From Microstegium vimineum (taxonomy: Eukaryota > Streptophyta > Magnoliopsida > Poales > Poaceae): a stretch of DNA of 64,000 bases. Position numbers and translations under genes: made by a program. The stretch is taken from the NCBI GenBank assembly GCA_022036555.1, contig CM039137.1, positions 25,537,862 through 25,601,861 of the forward strand. Reading direction: 5' to 3'. The notes beneath the pieces were generated by a model. The model made no database searches, was not told the DNA's origin, and saw only the letters and a list, made by a program, of their open reading frames with translations. Positions 57,233 through 64,000 of this stretch are shown here, piece after piece (the first letter of the stretch is position 1; each line of letters starts with the position of its first letter).

Positions 57233-58318
57233 TCATACCAGATCACCATCGGCAAATTCCTTTACCTTTACTTTCTTGTCATACCATCTGGCAACTCTTT
57301 TCTTGTTTTCTTCAATGCTGATTAGAGCCCTCAACCGATGACCTGCTAAATCTTCTAACTCATCTTTCATAAGAGTAGCATAATCATCGGTCGTCAATTG
57401 ATCTTGAAAAGATAATCGCCTGAAACCAGTTTTAACTTCCCAAGGCAGGACATCATCGTGTCCATAGACCAACTGATACGGCGAAACTTTGGTTGCACCA
57501 TGACACACCATCCGATACGACCATAGGGCTTCATTTAACACTACATGCCACCTTCTAGGGTTCTCTTCAATCTTGCGTTTGATAAGCTTGATAACTCCTT
57601 TATTAGTTGCTTCAGCCTGACCGTTAGCTTGAGCATAATAAGGAGAAGAGTTTAATACCTTGAACCCCATACTAGCAGCAAATTCATCAAACTCTCCCGA
57701 TGTGAACATGGTTCCTTGATCGGTAGTAATAGTTTGAGGGATACCGAATCGGTAAACAATATGTTCTTTTACGAAATCCACCATGTTTGCCGATGTCACC
57801 TTCTTCAAAGGAATTGACTCAACCCATTTTGTAAAGTAATCGGTAGCAACCAATATAAACTTATGCCCTTTGCTTGATGGCGGATAAATTTGGTCGATGA
57901 GATCAATAGCCCATCCTCTAAACGACCAAGGCTTGATTATAGGATTCATTACCGATGCAGGTGTCTTCTGGACATTACCAAACTTCTGACAATCTTGGCA
58001 CCCCTTAAAATAGTTGAAGCAATCTTCAAGAATTGTCGGCCAATAATATCCATTCCGCCTAATCATCCACTTCATTTTGAATTCCGATTGATGTGCTTCA
58101 CACACGCCCTCATGGATCTCGCCCATCAATTCTTTTGACTCCTCTTTACCAAGGCATCTGAGCAAGACTCCATCAATTGTCCGATAATACAATTCATCGT
58201 CAAGGAGCACATACTTAGTCGCTTGAAACCTTAACCGCCTCTCAACCTTTCTAGACGGATTTCTCAAGTAATCGGCAATTTCCTTCTTCCAGTCATCGGT
58301 AATCATTACCGATGTCAT
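57233..58318 (-). pseudogene. Integrase of the Ty3/Gypsy element
   Basis: Catalyses insertion of the cDNA. Visible: a zinc-binding HHCC segment ending CQDCQKFG; the catalytic DDE core with Asp in AIDLIDQ, Asp in TTDQGTMF and Glu in NGQAEATNKG; and LNEALWSYRMVCHGAT and PYQLVYGHD blocks. It is in the same frame as the RNase H part, but a TAA stands between them at 58325-58327 and a TGA ends it at 57230-57232. The core itself is open. Confidence 0.9.
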
Positions 58319-58324
58319 GACTTC

Positions 58325-59818
58325 TTAAATCGGCTGATATCCCGAAGCATTCTGTGCTAACCGATTTGCCTCTTCGTTATGCAACCTAGGAATATGCTCA
58401 AGGCGGTACTCTTTGAATTCTTTCAATAATTGTAAACACCTCTCATGGTGTGCAATCAATACTTCACTTCGGCACTCATATACCCCAATCAATTGATTGA
58501 GCACCAACATAGAGTCGCCAAAAATTTCAACAGCATCAGCACACACTTCTCTGAGTAACTCCAACCCTTTTATCAAAGCTTGATATTCGGCCTGATTGTT
58601 TGTTGATGTAGCAACAATCGGCAACGAAATCTCATACTTCCGTCCTCGGGGTGAAATTAAGAGAACACCGATCCTTGCTCCTTCTTTGCATGTAGACCCA
58701 TCAAAGAACAAAGTCCAAGGAGCAATCTCTACAGAGCTTACCACATTGCAATGCTGAGTAACGAAATCGACCATCACTTGACCTTTAACTGCCTTAGCCG
58801 ATTCATACCTTAAATCAAATTCTGAAAGTGCTGGAATCCACTTGCCGATTCTTCCACTCAATATCGGCATCGACAGCATATACTTAAGCACATCATCTTT
58901 GCAGATAACGGTGCATTCAGCCGACAATAAATAATGCCTCAATTTTATGCAAGAGAAATATAAACATAAGCATAATTTCTCTATGGCTGAATACCTTGTT
59001 TTAGCATCCACCAGTCTTCTACTCAAATAATATATCACACGTTCTTTCCCTTCAAATTCTTGAATTAAGGCTGACCCGATAACACCGTCATCGGCAGACA
59101 AATACAACTTGAAAGGCTTCCCATGTTGAGGTGGAACCAAGACTGGAGGGTTTACCAAATATTTCTTGATCTCCTCCAAGGCTAACTGTTGTTCTTCTTT
59201 CCATGTAAACTCTTGATCGGCTTTCAGCTTTAACAATGGACTAAAAAATTTAATTTTACCAGATAAATTGGATATAAATCTTCTAATGAAGTTAATCTTG
59301 CCGATCAAAGACTGCAGCTCAGACTTGTTTGTAGGGGCAACCACCTTATTAATTGCATCGATAGATTTTCTACCGATCTCGATGCCTCTCTGATGCAGCA
59401 TAAAACCCAGAAATTGACCTGCCGATACACCAAATGCACACTTGTTAGGATTCATCTTCAACCCATGTTCCCTTGTGCATTCCAGGATTTTTTGCAAATT
59501 GGCAAGATGTTTTTCAAAACTTCCGGATTTAACCACCACATCATCAATATAGATTTCGACTATCGCGCCGATATACTTATGAAAGATGAAATTCATTGCT
59601 CTCTGATAAGTAGCACCAACATTTTTCAATCCAAAAGTCATGACAACCCATTCAAATAAACCGACATGACCTGGACATCTGAAAGAAGTTTTGGATATGT
59701 CTTCTTCAGCCATGAATATTTGATTGTATCCAACATTGCCATCCATGAAACAAATGATTTGATGTCCAGCAGCAGCATTAATCAGAAGATCGGCAACGGG
59801 CATTGGGTAACCATCCAT
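58325..59818 (-). pseudogene. Reverse transcriptase palm, RNase H and second RNase H-like domain
   Basis: RT motifs DGYPMPVADLL, ICFMDGNVGYNQI and the catalytic IYIDDVVV, then the connection, then a first RNase H region (LSADDGVIGSALIQ; LSRRLVDAKTRYSAIEKLCL). A second RNase H-like domain follows with DGST, TNNQAEYQALIKGLE, GDSMLVLNQL and LHNEEANRLAQ. Two RNase H-like domains are typical of the Tat lineage. The upstream part of RT lies in a different frame. A TAA separates this part from integrase. Confidence 0.9.
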
Positions 59819-60270
59819 CGGCGTAGCCTTGTTAAGATTCCTGAAATCAATACAAATACGAAGTTTTCCATTTTCTTATACACAGGAACCATATTAGAAA
59901 TCCATTCGGCATATCGGCATTGCCGAATAAATCCAGCTTCAATGAACTTTGTAATTTCAGCCTTAATGTCAGGTAAAATATTAGGATTGCATCGGCGTGC
60001 AGGTTGCCGATGTTGTTGGAAACCAGACTTAATAGGTAACCGATGTTCGACTATCGATCGGTCTAAACCAGGCATCTCTGTATAATCCCAAGCAAAACAA
60101 TCTTTATATTCCTTTAATAAATCAGCCAACTGTTGTTTACATTGGGAATCTAAATTAGCACTAATAAAAGTAGGCCTATGTTTACTACCATCGCCGATGT
60201 CTATCTCGAGTAAATCATCGGCAGATGTAAAGCCCTGTCCCAGTTTTCCATCATCAGCAAACCGATCCAT
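59782..60270 (-). pseudogene. Reverse transcriptase N-terminal part, frame-shifted
   Basis: Contains QCKQQLADLLKEYKDCFAW, the family-typical EMPGLDRSIVEHRLP and ITKFIEAGFIRQCRYAEWIS before the fingers of RT. The frame is lost near 59868-59876, where an A run on the element strand (plus-strand cattttctta) appears one base short. RT continues in the frame of 58325-59818. The ORF opens with an ATG overlapping the preceding stop as TAATG. Confidence 0.8.
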
Positions 60271-61271
60271 TAAAACTCTTTTTCAGGACCGACTGCTTGG
60301 ATCGGTGTAATGCGGTAATTGGCAACTTTGAGGAACTCCGTGTCCCAAGCTTCACCTGATATGTATGTGGTTTGCTCATAAGTTTCCGATTCTGCCGACG
60401 CAACGATCGATGGGGTCTCACTTTGGACGACTTCAATCTTGTCTCCGACCCACTGCACAAGGCTTTGATGCATGGTGGAAGGGACACAACAATTGGCGTG
60501 GATCCAATCCCTTCCTAGGAGCAAGTTGTAGGTGCCTTTGCCACTGATTACAAAAAATGCCGTCGACAAAGTTTTGCTGCCGATGGTCAACTCAACACAT
60601 ACGGCTCCCATAGCTGGCGACACATTGCCTTCAAAATCTTTGAGCTTCATGTTCGTTTTGACTAAGTCTTGATCGCCTTTTCCAAGCTTCCTGGACATGA
60701 CATATGGCATTATGTTTATTGACGCGCCACCATCTACTAGCATCTTTGTTACAGGCTGTCCATCCACCTTGCCCTTAACAAATAGGGCCCTCAGATGCTG
60801 CCTCTCATCATCGGCAGGCTTCTCAAAGACAGCTGCCATCGGATCCAAGACCAATTGCGCCATCTCTGCAGTTTCTTCATCGTCGCTGACAGGCGCCATG
60901 AACTCCATCGGCAATATGACGACCATATTAATTTCTGCCGATGGATCCCTATCCTTGCGCTTTGGCCTCCACTGCTTTTCCCTTGAAGGATCTTCATTGT
61001 CATGCAAGTCATTTCGGCGTTCGCGCTGGATTCTCCTTTTCTGAGTCTTTGTTAGACCCTTAGGGCACCACTGAGGGAGCTTGGTTTTCCAGACAGGCTG
61101 GTACCACCCTTCATTGTTTGCATCAGCACCACTTCTGATGTTTGGATCTCTGGAGAATATTTCTTCATCAGGCACTCTTGCATCGGCCATCTCCTCCAGG
61201 TCCTCTTGATCAACACGCCTGCCAAGCCTGTTATGCGCATTGAGCTTGCACCCCAGTCGGTCATGCGCCAA
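60270..61271 (-). pseudogene. Aspartic protease region of gag-pol
   Basis: Contains the retropepsin signature MLVDGGASINIMP (catalytic Asp), then NLLLGRDWIHANCCVPSTMH, the usual second landmark. The upstream half is basic (KTQKRRIQRERRNDL). It cleaves the polyprotein. A Cys/His-rich stretch with CPFF and CPEC just upstream (about 61357-61437) is in this frame's extension and may be a zinc-binding domain. Confidence 0.8.
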
Positions 61272-61687
61272 TTTCTTCTCTCTAAGCGGCCTGACATACC
61301 TGAATGCTCGATTATCAAAATAAGGTTTCTTACCTGACCGATCGGCAGTGTAATATCCATTGCATTCAGGACAATTATCGACAGTAGGTAGCTTGATGCC
61401 TTCTTCCCAGCAGTGAACGAAGAAGGGACACTTCCAGTGGTCCTTATGCCGAAGCCATTCTTGATGGTCTTCTTCTTCCTGCCGATATCGCTCCTTTTGC
61501 GATTGTCGATAATCCGGCTTGACTGCTTATGCGTAATTACAACACCGGGAGCCCTCTTGGCATTGCTACCATCATCGGCAACCTTCTTGCCCTTTGTGTC
61601 ATCGGCAAACCTCCTTTCATCACGTTCAGCTACTTGATGGTCAGGATCTACCGATGCATTCTTCCTGGCAGCTTCCGATGTCAGCAC
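61052..61687 (-). pseudogene. Gag-to-protease linker, shifted frames
   Basis: A Lys/Asp-rich stretch (ERDERRFADDTKGKKVADD) leads from gag toward the Cys/His region, but the frame changes twice between 61690 and 61271. The long open frame here is therefore only partly the ancestral reading. No clear domain. Confidence 0.5.
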
Positions 61688-62454
61688 TTTAGTTTTCCAC
61701 TAGTTTCCACCATATTATTTGGAAACGGGTGCTGATCAATCTTCATCAGTTTCTGGACTTTAGAATTTTCAAATTTGATTCGTCCAGATTCAATCTCTGA
61801 CTGCAACTGCTGCCTGAATACTTTGCAGTCATTGGTACTGTGCGAAGTTGCATTGTGCCACTTGCAGTACCTGATCTTCCTGAGCTCTTCGACCGATGGA
61901 ATTACTTGGTTAGGCGTCAACTTGATCCGCCCTTCTCGAAGTAATAAGTCAAACATCCTATCGGCCTTGGTAATATCAAATGTGAATCTTTCAGCTTCTT
62001 TCTGGTCGAATGGACAAGACACAAATTTCTTATCCTTCACCCATTCGGCTGCACCGATGCTTAGCTCTTCATCTGACCCAGAATCTTCTTCTGGCCCGAT
62101 GAAGGTCATCTTCTTATTCCAAGTCTTCCTGGGTTCAAAGGTTTTGATATCTTGATCGGCAATCCTTTGCACCAGATGACTTAAACTTTCAAATTCTTGC
62201 GACGCATACTTATCTTTGATATGCGGCAATAGTCCTTGGAAAGCCAAATCTGCTAGTTGCCGATCATCAAGTACCAGGCTATAGCACTTATTCTTCACGT
62301 CTCGCAGCCTCTGAACAAAGTTCTCTACCGATTCGTCATTGCGCTGTCTCAATTTAACCAAATCGGTAAGCTTCTTCTCATGTATACCAGCGAAGAAGTA
62401 TTTATGAAATTGCCTTTCTAGATCGGCCCATGTGATTACAGAGTTTGGAGGCAA
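61681..62454 (-). pseudogene. Gag core (retrotransposon gag domain)
   Basis: Contains ITWADLERQFHKYFFAG, LVKLRQRNDESVENFVQRLR and LADLAFQGLLPHIKDKY, the landmark of the retrotransposon gag family that builds the particle. The upstream helix of the domain, to about 62750, is in another frame. A stop at 62452-62470 (plus aaactag) and a shift separate them. Confidence 0.85.
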
Positions 62455-62749
62455 TGATATAAACTAGGTGAATGTCGATCCAGACAATGATGATGAGAAT
62501 AACCTCACCCTGAGTTCCTCTCTGCTGGCAGCTTCTCCACACTGAATAATGAAGCGGTTGATGTGCTCCATCGTTGATGTGTCATCTTGGCCAGAGAACT
62601 TAGTAAAATCCGGCACCTTGTACCGATTTGGGAGAGAAATTAAGTCATATGCAGGAGGATATGGTGTCCGATAAGAATGTGTTAACCTTAGGTTTAATGT
62701 CGAATTGTTCTTTCATCACTTTGGCAATCTTATCGGTCCAATATGCATC

Positions 62750-63325
62750 CTACTCTTGCCGACTCATTGGATGGTTGTTGACTGGTGGAGCCGGCTGATG
62801 CGCCTCTTCAGGTCTTGGTAGAAGATGGTTCAGAGTAGTTGGCATGGGCGCAGAACCAGTCATCTGGACGTTATGCATCGGCTGACTTACCGATGGATAA
62901 TTTTGCACACTTACTGGATTAGGCTGAGTCATCATATTCATCGGTTGTTGTACCGATAGTCCACTCTGAGTGTTGGTTGAACTTCCATACTGATGCATTA
63001 ATACGCCAGGCTGTTGAACCGGCGGCTGACTGGCCCATCTAGGATTATAGATCATCGGCATGTGACTTACCGATGGCTGATAGCTAACTGGCACCTGCTG
63101 CTCCTGCATCTTAGAGTAGTCAACAAACTGGTTACCTTGAGGTGCTAGCACTCCGGCTTGAGGATTTGCAACCATAGGCTGACTTCCAGTTGTTATACTG
63201 TGTTGCATCGGCACAGAGTTTGCCGATGGTAGCATCAGAGGTACTTTAGGAATTACTTGGAGATCTTCTGATGGCACTTGTACAGTTGGAGAGGACGTAG
63301 AATAATGCATCATATGGATCACCGG
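62750..63325 (-). pseudogene. Gag Pro/Gln/Met-rich segment
   Basis: In the same frame as the N-terminal part, after a TAG at 63326-63328. Repetitive in QPM, SVS and PM words (YPSVSQPMHNV, GLSVQQPMNMM, SVSHMPMIYNP), with no folded domain expected. At DNA level these words are ATCGG/CCGAT copies: TCGGTA reads Ser-Val and CCGATG reads Pro-Met. Confidence 0.7.
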
Positions 63326-63967
63326 CTATGATTGCATCGCCGATGCCATGGAGCCCTTCCAAGCTGAACTATCTCCCTGCACCAGGTTAGAACCAGCGGA
63401 TGGATTTGAAGGCATACCGTAACCCCACCAGTTGGCAGGCGCTGGTTGATTCCGGATAGCAGGCCCTGACATTGCCGACGCCACTGGATCTGCACTAAGC
63501 TTGGTGACGCTTTCAGGAATTGGCCTTGGCGGTGTAGCCACATCGGCAGACAGATCCACAGGAGTGGAAGACGTCATTGGAGTTGCCGATGGGTTTATAG
63601 ATGCCGATCCAGGTTGATGATACGCTGGACCAACATACTGAGGTGCATGTCCTTCTTTGAATGATTGGATAACAACATTGTAAACAATACTGGACAACAC
63701 GCTGGAGTGGCTAATTAATGCTTGATTTAAGGCAGAATTAACCATCTCTTGTAACTTACCAGGATTGACATCATACATGACCTGCCGCGGCAACGGCGGA
63801 TCTTGCTCCTGGATGGCTTCGCCGCTCCTGCTTAGGCTGAAGGACTTCAGATACAATTGCTTGTACTCCTCCATAGCCCGCTCCATGGCCAGCCTCTGAT
63901 CATCTTTTAGATCGGCCTCGGAGACTTCAATGACGTTCCTTTGGTTAACGTCGGAGTTATCACCCAT
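63326..63967 (-). pseudogene. Gag N-terminal part
   Basis: Starts MGDNSDVNQRNVIEVSEADL at 63967, close to the window end, with an acidic helical N-terminus (MERAMEEYKQLYLKS) and a Pro/Ser-rich tail. An in-frame TAG at 63326-63328 ends the frame; the same frame continues beyond it. Confidence 0.75.
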
Positions 63968-64000
63968 GATAGATGTGTAATTGTCCCACTGGGTGTGCCA

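Larger units (their letters stand above)
54078..64000 (-). mobile_element. Ty3/Gypsy retrotransposon, Tat-type, minus strand, 5' LTR outside window
   Basis: Reading on the minus strand the order is gag, protease, reverse transcriptase, RNase H, a second RNase H-like domain, integrase, an antisense extra gene, polypurine tract and 3' LTR. Integrase after RNase H is the Gypsy order. The second RNase H with DGST, NNQAEY and GDSM motifs is the mark of the plant Tat lineage (Ogre/Retand relatives), some members of which also carry extra ORFs, including antisense ones. The gag-pol frames are broken by stops and shifts. The whole element is unusually dense in ATCGG/CCGAT. It begins outside the window, so the primer-binding site is not seen. 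Confidence 0.9.

Noticed and set aside
1..64000. tRNA or rRNA genes
   Set aside because: I looked for the tRNA B-box type GGTTCGAATCC and for rRNA-like blocks and found no convincing cloverleaf. A proper covariance search was not possible here.

Overview
The window is nuclear DNA from a grass, most likely a panicoid such as sorghum, sugarcane or Miscanthus. This is inferred from very GC-rich coding exons next to AT-rich intergenic DNA, abundant small Stowaway- and Tourist-like elements, grass-type short elements such as the GGCACG-rich hAT type, and a Tat-type Ty3/Gypsy retrotransposon. The species cannot be fixed from the sequence alone.

Layout. (1) 0-13 kb is a rearranged phospholipase A1 locus. 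It holds two intronless DAD1-like plastid lipases (3202-4563 plus; 6966-8324 minus) and repeated pieces of their flanks. One piece is an orphan copy of the first gene's upstream region at about 11.0-12.1 kb with no lipase behind it. (2) 13-19.6 kb holds only small elements and unassigned DNA. (3) 19.67-26.1 kb minus is a 14-exon Sn1-specific diacylglycerol-lipase-like gene, which I could follow splice site by splice site, with one problematic junction. (4) 28.0-35.9 kb minus is a six-exon VAN3-binding-protein/FORKED-like gene. It has a probable one-base frameshift in exon 2 and introns loaded with small elements. (5) 36-42.5 kb is a repeat field, including a CACTA end with tandem repeats. (6) 42.6-44.4 kb minus is a three-exon GT61 glycosyltransferase whose N-terminal start is unclear next to a (GA)n run. 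(7) 45-54 kb is a second repeat field. (8) 54.08-64 kb is a Ty3/Gypsy element lying on the minus strand. Its 3' LTR (1,031 bp) and broken gag-pol are present and its 5' LTR is outside the window. It carries an intact, intron-containing plant-mobile-domain (PMD) gene in antisense.

The most unusual signal is in region 8. The pentamer ATCGG/CCGAT occurs roughly 110 times in about 9.3 kb of the element: in the LTR, the PMD gene, pol and gag, on both strands. Chance would give about 18. Some copies are inverted pairs at fixed short spacing. Together with the intact PMD gene this suggests, as a hypothesis only, an element-encoded protein and its own dispersed recognition motif.

The genes do not form an operon or pathway. 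The two lipase families are both class-3 acyl hydrolases, but they differ in structure and probably in location (plastid versus membrane). All splice junctions are read by eye from GT/AG sites and frame continuity.
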